From: an uncultured bacterium
GTDB lineage: Bacteria; Cyanobacteriota; Vampirovibrionia; Gastranaerophilales; Gastranaerophilaceae
Reading direction: 5' to 3'
NCBI GenBank assembly: GCA_902464375.1
Contig: CABQIM010000072.1
Location: forward strand, 1 to 9,754
Length of the DNA: 9,754 nucleotides
Shown here one piece after another: positions 1-7,791 of the stretch. Position 1 is the first letter of the stretch; the number at the start of each line of letters is the position of its first letter. The notes below the pieces were generated by a model that did not search any database, was not told the DNA's origin, and was given only the letters and a program-made list of their open reading frames with translations. Both the position numbers and the translations under genes were made by a program.

Positions 1-10
1 ACCCTAGCCC

Positions 11-35
11 TCCCCCGAGGAGAGGGGACGCGCCA
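11..35. repeat. Palindromic repeat, copy A, first block
   Basis: TCCCC (11-15) can pair with GGGGA (24-28) around an 8-base loop; CCCTC (8-12) with GAGGG (22-26) is an alternative fold. The 17 bases from 12 to 28 recur exactly at 7908-7924. After one C/T difference, GCGCCA also matches, and CTTGT follows two bases later in both copies. This looks like one member of a dispersed intergenic repeat family. No coding potential is seen. Its role is unknown. Confidence 0.7.
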
Positions 36-86
36 TCCTTGTTGTCATAACTACAAATTTTTTAAAACAACTTTCAACTTCAAACA

Positions 87-102
87 TCTACGTGCGTAGC
101 AC
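87..102. repeat. Palindromic repeat, copy A, second block
   Basis: TCTACGTGCGTAGCAC here is identical to 8010-8025. Its core CTAC-GTGC-GTAG is a short hairpin. In both places it lies downstream of the CCCCCGAGG block in the same orientation, so the two blocks probably belong to one composite element. The start-to-start distance is 75 bases here and 102 bases in the other copy. Confidence 0.7.
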
Positions 103-174
103 TTTACTTTTCCCCCTTTTTCAACATTCTCACTAGCCTGCTTTAAATCGCCCTATTTACTTTTACCCCTTTTT
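103..174. repeat. Pair of 19-base direct repeats upstream of gpmI
   Basis: TTTACTTTTCCCCCTTTTT (103-121) and TTTACTTTTACCCCTTTTT (156-174) differ at one base and are spaced 53 bases start to start. The second copy overlaps the proposed -35 box of gpmI. Flanks do not match. This could be a tandem duplication remnant or a pair of sites for a regulator; the sequence does not decide. Confidence 0.55.
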
Positions 175-190
175 GTCATAAACTTATAAG
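162..190 (+). promoter_or_regulatory. Candidate promoter of gpmI
   Basis: TTTACC (162-167, 4 of 6 to TTGACA) and TATAAG (185-190, 5 of 6 to TATAAT) are separated by 17 bases. Transcription would begin near 197, giving a leader of about 27 bases. AGGAG (211-215) lies 8 bases before the ATG and is a good ribosome binding site. An alternative -35, TTGTCA at 173-178, has no -10 at proper spacing. The rest of 1-223 holds only the repeats listed; no gene is seen. Confidence 0.4.
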
Positions 191-223
191 GTTAAAAAAG
201 ACTAAAAAAGAGGAGATGATAAT

Positions 224-1762
224 ATGTCAAAACGAGTATTGTTATGTATAATGGACGGTTGGGGAATTTCAACCGGTTCTGAAAAATATGATGCAACAAA
301 ACTTTCACACCCTGTGAATGTACCGGAATTAATCAAGGATTATCCTTCTACAAAAATTCATGCTGATGGTGAATTTGTAGGGCTTCCAGCCGGACAAATG
401 GGTAACAGTGAAGTTGGTCACTTAAACTTAGGTGCAGGTAGAGTTGTTTATCAAGATTTGTCAAAAATCAACAGAGCTATAAAAGACGGTTCTTTCTTCA
501 AGAACGAAAAATTCTTAGAAGCTATTGAACATGCTAAAAAGAATAACTCCGCTCTACATATCTACGGTTTAGTTTCAACCGGTGGTGTTCACTCATCTTT
601 AGATCACGTTTTAGCTTTAATCAAGCTAGCTGCCAACGAAGGTTTAACAAAAGTCTATGTACACGCATTCTTAGATGGTCGTGACACTCCTCCTGCAAGT
701 GCTTGTACTTACTTACAAACAGTTGAAGACGAATTAAAGAAATATAATTTACCTAAAATCGCTTCTGTTATAGGCCGATACTACATTATGGATAGAGATA
801 ACAGATGGGATAGAGTTGAAAAAGGTTATAATTGCTTATTGTTTGGCGAAGGCAACAATGCAGCTTCTGCAATTGAAGGTGTAAAAAAATCTTACGACGA
901 AGGTGTAACAGATGAATTCGTATTACCAATTGCTGTAGGCAGCAAAGAAGAAGTCGACGCAAGTAGAATAAAAGACAACGATGCAATAATTTTCTTCAAC
1001 TACAGACCAGATAGAGCAAGAGAAATAACTAAAGCTATCAACTTTAAAGATTTTGATGGATTTGACAGAAAAAAAGTATTAAATAATATTTATTACTGCA
1101 CAATGACAAGTTACGAAGCAACCTTCACGTTCCCGGTTGCTTTCCCAAAAACAAAACTTGTAAACATTTTAGGTGATGTTTTGGAAGCTAATGGTGTAAA
1201 TCAATTCAGAACAGCTGAAACAGAAAAATACGCACACGTAACATTCTTCTTTAATGGCGGTATTGATGAGCCACAACCTCACGAAACAAGAAAATTGGTA
1301 GCTTCTCCTAAGGTTGCAACTTATGATATGCAACCGGAAATGAGTGCTCCGGAAGTTTGTGAAAATGTTTTGGAAGCTGTTGCAAATCCAGAATACGGTT
1401 TTGTACTTGTAAACTTTGCTAACCCTGATATGGTAGGTCATACAGGTGTTGTGGAAGCAGCTACAAAAGCTTGCAAAGTTGTTGATGAATGCGTTGGTAA
1501 AATTGCCGCTAAATGTAAAGAAAACGGTGTAACAATGCTTCTTACAGCCGACCACGGTAATGCAGAAGTCATGGTTGACGAAAAAACAGGCAAACCGCAA
1601 ACTGCACACACAACAAACGAAGTTCCTTTTGTTGTAATTAATGGACCGGAAGGTTTACAATTAAAAGATGATGGAGCGTTATGTAATGTTGCTCCAACAA
1701 TCTTGCAATTAATGGGTATCAATAAGCCGGTTGAAATGGATTGCGATAGTTTGATTAAGTAA
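224..1762 (+). CDS. gpmI: 2,3-bisphosphoglycerate-independent phosphoglycerate mutase
   Basis: The 512-residue cytosolic enzyme interconverts 3-phosphoglycerate and 2-phosphoglycerate in glycolysis and gluconeogenesis, normally with two Mn ions. Length is typical of the iPGM family. Visible motifs are the N-terminal metal site MDGWG (10-14), GQMGNSEVGHLNLGAGR (57-73) with the phosphorylated serine at Ser62, LDGRDTPP (150-157), GRYYIMDRDNRWDR (184-197), NYRPDRARE (259-267), NPDMVGHTG (400-408), TADHGNAE (441-448) and HTTNEVP (462-468). These cover the split alkaline-phosphatase-like phosphatase domain and the inserted transferase domain, so the enzyme looks intact. The start is supported by AGGAG 8 bases upstream. 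The next gene begins 74 bases downstream past an inverted repeat, so cotranscription is possible but unproven. No competing assignment. Confidence 0.98.
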   Translation: MSKRVLLCIMDGWGISTGSEKYDATKLSHPVNVPELIKDYPSTKIHADGEFVGLPAGQMGNSEVGHLNLGAGRVVYQDLSKINRAIKDGSFFKNEKFLEAIEHAKKNNSALHIYGLVSTGGVHSSLDHVLALIKLAANEGLTKVYVHAFLDGRDTPPASACTYLQTVEDELKKYNLPKIASVIGRYYIMDRDNRWDRVEKGYNCLLFGEGNNAASAIEGVKKSYDEGVTDEFVLPIAVGSKEEVDASRIKDNDAIIFFNYRPDRAREITKAINFKDFDGFDRKKVLNNIYYCTMTSYEATFTFPVAFPKTKLVNILGDVLEANGVNQFRTAETEKYAHVTFFFNGGIDEPQPHETRKLVASPKVATYDMQPEMSAPEVCENVLEAVANPEYGFVLVNFANPDMVGHTGVVEAATKACKVVDECVGKIAAKCKENGVTMLLTADHGNAEVMVDEKTGKPQTAHTTNEVPFVVINGPEGLQLKDDGALCNVAPTILQLMGINKPVEMDCDSLIK

Positions 1763-1777
1763 AAAAGAGAAAAAGTC

Positions 1778-1810
1778 GTAGGGTGGGAAAAGCGAGAGCG
1801 GTTCCCACCG
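1778..1810. repeat. Inverted repeat of GTAGGGTG type between gpmI and the SNF2 gene
   Basis: GGTGGGAA (1782-1789) pairs perfectly with TTCCCACC (1802-1809). The 12-base loop contains GC-GAGA-GC, which can extend the fold. It begins with GTAGGGTG, as does a second element at 7771. No T-run follows on the plus strand, so it is not a standard rho-independent terminator. It more resembles a dispersed palindrome, though it could attenuate or stabilise the gpmI mRNA end. Confidence 0.75.
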
Positions 1811-1836
1811 TATAAAAAAATAATAAGAGAAAAACA

Positions 1837-4800
1837 ATGACTGAAGAAAAAAACGTAAAACCACTAAATATAGATTTATCACTAAAGAAAAACAATGTAG
1901 ACGAATTCTTTTTTAATTTGAGCGAAAATCCGGAAGGTTTCAAAAACAAAGATTTCAGATATACTTTGAGTTTGATTTATCAGCTTGTAGAAGATGAATT
2001 TGAAGGGATTTTTCTTTCTCCTAATTCACCTGTAAGAAACACTGATTTCTTGCTGATTAATGATGGTACAGCTGCTAATCCAAAGTTATCGTTCTTTGTT
2101 ACTCCAACAAACAACTTTCAATTTTATTTAAAGTCAAAAGGCTCAATGTTCAGATTTACGTCTAAAGAAGTTAACGGACAAATCGGTTACGTTATGCCGC
2201 TTGATTTAGTTTTAGATTATTTTGGCGGTTTTGGGGAAGTTGTTGATTTTTCTTCTCTCACTCAAACTTTTGCGTATTTTAATAAGCTTACCCATTTTAC
2301 AATGAAGCTTATTGAAAAATTATATTTTATACCAACTGTTCACCGCAAAGAAGGACCATCAGGCGGATGTTTCAGGATTGTATATGAACCGATTATTTCT
2401 AATAAAGAATCTGCAAAAATAATTAATGAACTGGAAAAAAATCTACCAGAAAACTTGTTTATAAAAGGTGATAAACCAAAAGATTTTGTAGAAAGGTTTA
2501 TTAGAGAATATTTAAACTATCTTGTATATAAATTTTTAGGAATCAAAGCATACAGATTTAAAGATATCAAATCCGGCCATTACATGGTTAAGGATTTAGA
2601 ACAACGTTGCTGTATGAAAGGTAAAGATATTGCCGAAAATATTTCACAATGGCTTGATGAGTTGTATTTAGGTAAATACGATTTAATTCCATTCTTTGTT
2701 GTAACAAAAACTACAGATGATATGTTTGAATTAAAAATTCATATAAAAAATCGTAAAACTAATGAAACAATCCTGCTTGATGATTTGTATCAAAACGAAA
2801 AAATCTGGGATTTGGATACAGAAGATATCGGCAAAATTATCGAAAAGCAACTTAATTACGCAGTAAGATATATGCCGGAACTTGAAACATTATTTGAGGA
2901 CGAGGACAAACTTGCTTTAACACTAAACTTGAATGAAGTTTATAAAATAATTGCACAGACTGCCTACTATTTACAAAAAGCTCAAATTGAAGTTATTTTA
3001 CCGGAAGAACTTACTAACATTATTGTTCCGAGAGCTTCTATTAATGCAAAAGTTAAAGCTTCTCGCTCAGACGATTTAATGAATATCTTCAACACAGTTT
3101 CAAGCAGTGCAATTTCTCTGGACGACATTTTGGAATTCTCTTATGAAGTATCTTTAGGCGACGAAAAAATTTCTTTGGAAGAATTCAACAAACTTGTTAA
3201 TGAAAGCAATGGTTTGATTCAATACAACGGCAAGTATATTTTGATTGATAAAGCAGAAGGTTTGAAGCTTGTTGATCAAATTAAGAATGCTAACCACAAG
3301 AAGATGACAAGACTAGAGCTTATTCATGCTTCTATGTCCGGTCAATTACAGAATTATGATTTCAACTATGATGAAGCTTACGCAAATGTTATCAAAGATT
3401 TTGCAAAACCGGTTGAAGTTACACAACCTGCAGAATTGAAAGGTGATTTAAGAGCTTATCAGATGACAGGTTTAAAATGGCTTTGGACAAACGTTTCCAA
3501 AGGTTTTGGCTGCTGTATGGCAGACGATATGGGGTTAGGTAAAACTATTCAGGTTATTAGTTTGATTCTTAAACTAAAAGAAGAAAAGAAAATCAAAAAT
3601 CCTGTATTGGTAATTTGCCCTACAACATTGATGGGTAATTGGATGAAAGAAATGCAACTGTTTGCACCATCGTTAAAAACAGTAACTTATCATGGTATAG
3701 ACAGACAGCTTGATTTGAAAGCGGATGTAATCCTTACAACTTATGCAATCATGAGAATTGACGTTGAAGAAATGAAGAAAAATACTTGGGGTATGATTGT
3801 TGTAGATGAAGCTCAAAACATCAAAAACCCTGATACAGCTCAAACATTAGCAATCAAATCATTGAAGTCTGATATTAAGATAGCGATGACAGGTACTCCA
3901 GTAGAAAACAGATTAACCGAGTTGTGGAGTATTTTCGATTTTATCAACAAAGGTTACTTAGGCTCATTAAAAGAATTCCAAAAGAGCTATGCGGTACCAA
4001 TCGAAAGATTTAAGGAAAAAACAAGAGCTTCTAAACTCAAGTTATCAGTTTCTCCATTTGTATTAAGACGTTTAAAAACAGATAAACACGTAATTTCAGA
4101 CTTACCTGATAAAATGGTTATGAATGATTATTGTTATTTAGCTAAATCTCAAGCTATTCTTTACGAAAAAACTCTTAACGAAATGATGGAAAAGATTAGC
4201 GGATTTACCGGCGTTAATAGAAGAGGAAATATCTTTAAATTAATTACTGCATTAAAACAAATCTGTAATCACCCTTATCAATTCTTAAAGAGTGGTGAAA
4301 CTTCTAAAGAATTGTCTGGGAAGGCTGAAAAATGCGTTTCTTTGATTCAAAGCATATTGGAAAATGGAGAAAAGACTCTTATTTTCACCCAATATAAAGA
4401 AATGGGTGATTTGTTAACAAAAATTCTTTATGAAGATTGTGGAACAGAGCCATCATTCTTCCATGGTTCATTGACAGTTCCTCAAAGAGAAAACTTGATT
4501 GAAGATTTCCAAACAAATCCTGATAGAAAAGTTATGATACTTTCTCTAAAAGCCGGTGGTACCGGTTTGAACTTAACAAGTGCCACAAACGTTATCCACT
4601 ACGATTTATGGTGGAATCCGGCTGTAGAAGAACAGGCAACAGATAGAACATATCGTATCGGTCAAGATAAGAATGTTATGGTTCACAGACTTATTACTCT
4701 TGGTACTTTTGAAGAAAAGATTGATGAGATGTTGAAGTCTAAAAAGGAACTTGCTGATTTGGCAGTTTACGAAGGAGAAAAAATCATTACAGAACTTTCT

Positions 4801-4842
4801 GACCAAGAAATTTACGATATATTCTCACTTTCTGCGGGTTAA
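1837..4842 (+). CDS. SNF2/HepA-family DEAD-like helicase (ATPase)
   Basis: This 1001-residue cytosolic protein is an SF2 ATPase of the SNF2 family, which uses ATP to translocate on double-stranded DNA; its exact bacterial role is not known. Helicase motifs: LRAYQMTGLKWL (538-549, Q-motif region), DDMGLGKT (563-570, Walker A, Lys569), DEAQ (657-660, Walker B), TGTPVENRL (685-693), then in the second RecA lobe AGGTGLNL (906-913) and QATDRTYRIGQ ending near 943 with the arginine-finger region. Residues about 359-490 resemble the segment preceding the ATPase in bacterial, notably cyanobacterial, SNF2 proteins (DUF3670-like; from memory). Residues 1-350 are not recognised and show no CxC...CxH SWIM zinc finger. 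The ATG has only a weak AAGAGA 6 bases upstream. Neighbours give no functional clue. Family call is certain, role is not. Confidence 0.95.
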   Translation: MTEEKNVKPLNIDLSLKKNNVDEFFFNLSENPEGFKNKDFRYTLSLIYQLVEDEFEGIFLSPNSPVRNTDFLLINDGTAANPKLSFFVTPTNNFQFYLKSKGSMFRFTSKEVNGQIGYVMPLDLVLDYFGGFGEVVDFSSLTQTFAYFNKLTHFTMKLIEKLYFIPTVHRKEGPSGGCFRIVYEPIISNKESAKIINELEKNLPENLFIKGDKPKDFVERFIREYLNYLVYKFLGIKAYRFKDIKSGHYMVKDLEQRCCMKGKDIAENISQWLDELYLGKYDLIPFFVVTKTTDDMFELKIHIKNRKTNETILLDDLYQNEKIWDLDTEDIGKIIEKQLNYAVRYMPELETLFEDEDKLALTLNLNEVYKIIAQTAYYLQKAQIEVILPEELTNIIVPRASINAKVKASRSDDLMNIFNTVSSSAISLDDILEFSYEVSLGDEKISLEEFNKLVNESNGLIQYNGKYILIDKAEGLKLVDQIKNANHKKMTRLELIHASMSGQLQNYDFNYDEAYANVIKDFAKPVEVTQPAELKGDLRAYQMTGLKWLWTNVSKGFGCCMADDMGLGKTIQVISLILKLKEEKKIKNPVLVICPTTLMGNWMKEMQLFAPSLKTVTYHGIDRQLDLKADVILTTYAIMRIDVEEMKKNTWGMIVVDEAQNIKNPDTAQTLAIKSLKSDIKIAMTGTPVENRLTELWSIFDFINKGYLGSLKEFQKSYAVPIERFKEKTRASKLKLSVSPFVLRRLKTDKHVISDLPDKMVMNDYCYLAKSQAILYEKTLNEMMEKISGFTGVNRRGNIFKLITALKQICNHPYQFLKSGETSKELSGKAEKCVSLIQSILENGEKTLIFTQYKEMGDLLTKILYEDCGTEPSFFHGSLTVPQRENLIEDFQTNPDRKVMILSLKAGGTGLNLTSATNVIHYDLWWNPAVEEQATDRTYRIGQDKNVMVHRLITLGTFEEKIDEMLKSKKELADLAVYEGEKIITELSDQEIYDIFSLSAG

Positions 4843-4863
4843 TATTTACATAAAATAACATTC

Positions 4864-4892
4864 TTGACAGATTGTGAAGATATAACGAAAAT
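4864..4892 (+). promoter_or_regulatory. Candidate promoter of the gcv cluster
   Basis: TTGACA (4864-4869) is a perfect -35 box in the 96-base gap between the SNF2 stop and gcvT. At 17 bases spacing lies GAAAAT (4887-4892), 4 of 6 to TATAAT; TAGTAT at 4892-4897 looks better but is 22 bases away. No terminator hairpin for the upstream gene is seen. The gap is too short and lacks the paired helices for a tandem glycine riboswitch. AGGGG (4929-4933) is the gcvT ribosome binding site, 5 bases before the ATG. Confidence 0.45.
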
Positions 4893-4938
4893 AGTATTAA
4901 GATTTAGAGAAATGTTCGAATAAGGATTAGGGGATAAT

Positions 4939-6036
4939 ATGACAAAACAAACTTTTTTACATGACAAACACATTGAATTAGGTGCAAGAATGGTTGATTT
5001 TGCAGGTTGGGACATGCCCGTACAGTATTCTTCCATTATTGAAGAACACAAAACAGTGAGAGAAAATGTAGGTTTGTTTGACGTTTCTCACATGGGCGAA
5101 ATGATTGTTCAAGGTAAAGACGCGCTTCCATATTTGAACAAACTTGTTCCGCAAGAAATAAGCAAGCTTGTCGATTTGAAAGCTGTTTATTGCCAATTGA
5201 CCAACAAAAACGGCGGAATAATTGACGACTTGATTATTTACAAATTAGAAGATAATAAATACTTAATTATTGCCAACGCATCCAGAATTGATGAAGATTT
5301 AAACTGGATGGTAAGAAATAAAATTGGTTTTGATGTGGAGATAATTAACGAATCACACAATTATTCACTCCTTGCTGTTCAGGGTCCAAAAGCTTGTGAT
5401 TTAATCAGAAGTCTTGGAGTTGAAGAATTACCTCCATTTTTCACAATCAAAAGAGGAGAATTATTTAATATCAATCTGTGGATATCAAGAACAGGCTATA
5501 CTGGAGAAGATGGTGTTGAAATACTTGTAAAAAACGAATTTTCTGAATATTTGTGGGATAAACTTCTTGAAGCCGGCAAAGAATTCGGAATTAAGCCAAT
5601 CGGTTTGGGCGCAAGAGATACTTTGAGATTGGAAGCTGCATTGCACCTGTATGGAAATGACTTAGACGAAAATACTACTCCGGTAGAGGCTGGTTTAGCT
5701 TGGTCAGTTGCAAAAGATAAGCAAGCTGATTATAACGGCAAAAAAAGAATACTAGAGCAAATTAAAGACGGCATTAATAAAAAGCTAATCGGTTTTAGAA
5801 TGCTTGATAGAAATATTGCACGCCACGGATATGACGTATATTACAATAATGAGAAGATTGGACAAGTAACAAGCGGCGGAATTTCTCCTATTCGAGGGGA
5901 GAATATCGGACTTGCTTATATAAAGAACCTTGACAATTTATCTGTAGGCTCTACAATTCAAATTATGGTAAGAGAAAAACTGCACGATGCAGAAATAGTA
6001 AAAAGACCATTCGTAAAGAAGAATAATAAAGGTTAA
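4939..6036 (+). CDS. gcvT: Aminomethyltransferase (glycine cleavage system T-protein)
   Basis: The 365-residue cytosolic T-protein takes the aminomethyl group from the lipoyl arm of H-protein, releases ammonia and forms 5,10-methylenetetrahydrofolate. Length is standard. Family signatures are visible: HIELGARMVDFAGWDMPVQY (11-30), GLFDVSHMGE (45-54), NGGIIDDLIIYK (91-102) with the aspartate pair Asp96/Asp97 that should include the catalytic Asp, RTGYTGEDGVEI (184-195), LGARDTLRLEA, and the C-terminal GGISP..GENIGLAYI of the barrel domain. Start ATG follows a strong AGGGG. It heads the gcvT-gcvH-gcvPA cluster, with 36 bases to gcvH. I see no missing key residue. Related folate enzymes (sarcosine or dimethylglycine dehydrogenase C-termini, YgfZ) are much less likely given the gcvH neighbour. 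Confidence 0.98.
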   Translation: MTKQTFLHDKHIELGARMVDFAGWDMPVQYSSIIEEHKTVRENVGLFDVSHMGEMIVQGKDALPYLNKLVPQEISKLVDLKAVYCQLTNKNGGIIDDLIIYKLEDNKYLIIANASRIDEDLNWMVRNKIGFDVEIINESHNYSLLAVQGPKACDLIRSLGVEELPPFFTIKRGELFNINLWISRTGYTGEDGVEILVKNEFSEYLWDKLLEAGKEFGIKPIGLGARDTLRLEAALHLYGNDLDENTTPVEAGLAWSVAKDKQADYNGKKRILEQIKDGINKKLIGFRMLDRNIARHGYDVYYNNEKIGQVTSGGISPIRGENIGLAYIKNLDNLSVGSTIQIMVREKLHDAEIVKRPFVKKNNKG

Positions 6037-6072
6037 AAAAGCATAAATAGCAATATATAGGAGAATTTTTGA

Positions 6073-6447
6073 ATGAACGAAAGTATGTTATGCACAAAAA
6101 CACACGAGTATGTACTTGAAAATAATGGTAAATATGAAATTGGTATTACTGATTATGCAATAGAACAACTTGGAGATATCGTATTCGTAGAATTACCGGA
6201 AGTTGGAACTGAATTTACAAAAAATGAAGCTTTTGCAACAATCGAATCAGTAAAAGCAGCTTCTGAAATATACATGCCAATATCTGGAAAAGTTGTTGAA
6301 ATTAACGAGCAAATCGTTGATAGCCCAGAATTATTGAATGATGAATCTTTTGAAGACAAATGGTTTATCAAAATTGAATCAGATGCAGATCAAGTAGAAT
6401 TTGCAGATTTGTTAGATTACTCAGATTATAAAGAAGAAATTGAATAA
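6073..6447 (+). CDS. gcvH: Glycine cleavage system H-protein (lipoyl carrier)
   Basis: This 124-residue protein shuttles the aminomethyl intermediate between P- and T-protein, and reducing equivalents to the L-protein (dihydrolipoamide dehydrogenase), on a lipoylated lysine. The family core is clear: KTHEYV near residue 9, GITDYAIEQLGDIVFVELPEVG (24-45), and IESVKAASEIYMPISG (57-72), where Lys61 is the lipoylation site. The ATG at 6073 is preceded by AGGAG (6059-6063) with 9 bases spacing. The stop TAA shares its last A with the ATG of gcvPA (TAATG), so the two genes are probably translationally coupled. Length and acidic C-terminus are normal. Lipoate attachment would need LipB/LipA or LplA encoded elsewhere. 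Confidence 0.98.
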   Translation: MNESMLCTKTHEYVLENNGKYEIGITDYAIEQLGDIVFVELPEVGTEFTKNEAFATIESVKAASEIYMPISGKVVEINEQIVDSPELLNDESFEDKWFIKIESDADQVEFADLLDYSDYKEEIE

Positions 6448-7685
6448 TGAAAAATTTTATAGCACATACAGACGAAATTAGAGAACAAATGCTGCAAGAA
6501 ATTTCTTGCTCTAGTGTTGATAATTTGTTTAGCCAAATTCCGGTTAAGTTCAAAGAATTTAATATGTCTAATCCTTTGAGTGAATTGGAAACACAACGAA
6601 GAATCAAGGCTTTGGCAAAGAAAAATAAGACAGAATATGCTAATTTTATTGGTGGTGGTGTTTACAACAAGTTTATACCGGCAGCTGTAAACTATGTAGC
6701 ACAGAGATTTGAGTTTCTTACTGCATACACTCCATACCAGCCTGAAATTTCGCAAGGAACATTGCAAATCATTTATGAATACCAAACAATGATTTCCAGA
6801 TTAACAGGCATGGATATAGCGAATGCTTCTATGTATGATGGCGGTTCTGCTTGTGCTGAAGCAGTTCTTATGGCACATAGAATTGCGAAAGGGAAAAAGA
6901 ATAAAGCTCTAATTTCTAATAGGCTTAATCCTGAATACAAAGAAGTTGTTAAAACGTATTGCTGGGCACAAGATATCGAACTTGAATGGTTTGATGAAAT
7001 TCCGGAAGATGTTTCTGAATACTTTGCAGTACTTATACAATATCCGGATTATTATGGTGAAATTACACCTATCGTTAAGCCTGATACTACGCTGATTGTA
7101 TGTGCAAATCTTTCAGCACTATCCGTTATTGAACCGCCAAGAGAAGCAGATATCGTCGTTGGAGATATTCAACCACTTGGTATACCAATGAATTTTGGCG
7201 GACCTCATGCCGGTTATATGGCTTGTAAAGAAACTTATATGCGACAAATGCCTGGAAGATTGGTTGGAAGAACAGTCGATGCTGATGGCAAACAAGCTTT
7301 CACATTAACAATTCAAACCAGAGAACAGCATATCAAACGTGAAAAAGCTACAAGTAATATTTGTTCTAACCAATCTTTGATTGCACTTTCAGCAACATTG
7401 TATTTGAGTTTAATAGGTGAAAAAGGCTTTAAACAAACTGGTATAATATCTGCTAATTTAGCACACGCTCTTTCAAAAATGCTTAATGGAAAAGGCATTA
7501 GAACTATGAACAAAAACTTTTTCAATGAGTTTGTTGTAGAAGTTGAAGATGCTAATAATTATTTAGCAAAACTAAAAGAAGCAAATATTTTAGGCGGAAT
7601 AAAGCTTGATGACCGCAGAGTTCTGGTTTGTGCAACAGAGATGAATACTGAAGAAGATATTTTGAATTATATTGAGGCATTGTAA
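6447..7685 (+). CDS. gcvPA: Glycine dehydrogenase (decarboxylating) subunit 1, P-protein N-terminal half
   Basis: The 412-residue product is the alpha-type subunit of the two-subunit P-protein. With subunit 2 it decarboxylates glycine and loads H-protein. Signatures: FIGGGVYNKFIPAAV (68-82), EFLTAYTPYQPEISQGTLQ followed by YEYQTMISRLTGMDIANASMYDGGSA, GDIQPLGIPMNFGGPHAGYM, and MPGRLVGRTVD followed by LTIQTREQHIKREKATSNICSNQ. It begins with the usual HTDEIREQML segment and ends with a normal C-terminus (ATEMNTEEDI), so it is complete, slightly shorter than the roughly 440 residues I recall as usual. The PLP-binding lysine resides in subunit 2, not in this one. gcvPB is absent from the window and a terminator follows 36 bases after the stop. 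The start overlaps the gcvH stop (TAATG). Confidence 0.97.
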   Translation: MKNFIAHTDEIREQMLQEISCSSVDNLFSQIPVKFKEFNMSNPLSELETQRRIKALAKKNKTEYANFIGGGVYNKFIPAAVNYVAQRFEFLTAYTPYQPEISQGTLQIIYEYQTMISRLTGMDIANASMYDGGSACAEAVLMAHRIAKGKKNKALISNRLNPEYKEVVKTYCWAQDIELEWFDEIPEDVSEYFAVLIQYPDYYGEITPIVKPDTTLIVCANLSALSVIEPPREADIVVGDIQPLGIPMNFGGPHAGYMACKETYMRQMPGRLVGRTVDADGKQAFTLTIQTREQHIKREKATSNICSNQSLIALSATLYLSLIGEKGFKQTGIISANLAHALSKMLNGKGIRTMNKNFFNEFVVEVEDANNYLAKLKEANILGGIKLDDRRVLVCATEMNTEEDILNYIEAL

Positions 7686-7708
7686 GAACGAAATTATTTA
7701 TAAAATAT

Positions 7709-7750
7709 AAAAACAGTTAGGTCAGGCAATGCCTGACTTTTCCTTTATTT
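7709..7750 (+). terminator. Rho-independent terminator of the gcv cluster
   Basis: GTCAGGC (7721-7727) pairs with GCCTGAC (7731-7737) over an AAT loop, followed by TTTTCCTTTATTT (7738-7750). An A-rich stretch (7709-7714) precedes it. This closes the gcvT-gcvH-gcvPA transcript. The upstream A-rich run might give weak activity in the other direction for the convergent minus-strand gene, but that gene ends 290 bases away. Confidence 0.85.
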
Positions 7751-7770
7751 TTAATTTTCAGCAAAAAAAA

Positions 7771-7790
7771 GTAGGGTGTATCATATGCAC
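7771..7790. repeat. GTAGGGTG-type palindrome, second copy
   Basis: It begins with GTAGGGTG like the element at 1778. GGTGTAT (7775-7781) can pair with ATGCACC (7785-7791) allowing one T-G wobble, over a 3-base loop. It follows an A-run. The inner arms differ from the first copy, so only the 8-base lead and the pairing pattern are shared. Confidence 0.45.
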
Positions 7791-7791
7791 C

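Noticed and set aside
11..102. CRISPR array from the repeated blocks
   Set aside because: Blocks are not regularly spaced, only one copy of each occurs per locus, and no cas genes are present.
1169..1609. Minus-strand 146-codon reading frame inside gpmI
   Set aside because: It lies wholly opposite a clearly conserved gene and its Cys/Phe/Asn-rich translation looks like antisense of AT-rich codons.
1782..1809. Inverted repeat as terminator of gpmI
   Set aside because: No T-run follows on the plus strand; the downstream sequence is A-rich. On the minus strand the T-run is several bases away and no minus-strand gene ends here.
1837..4842. Phage-defence system built on the SNF2 helicase
   Set aside because: Neighbours are gpmI and the glycine cleavage genes; no nuclease, methylase, phospholipase D or DUF1998-type partner is present.
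4843..4938. Possible glycine riboswitch ahead of gcvT
   Set aside because: The gap is 96 bases, has no tandem helices or terminator/anti-terminator arrangement, and already holds a promoter-like sequence, leaving too little leader for the aptamers.
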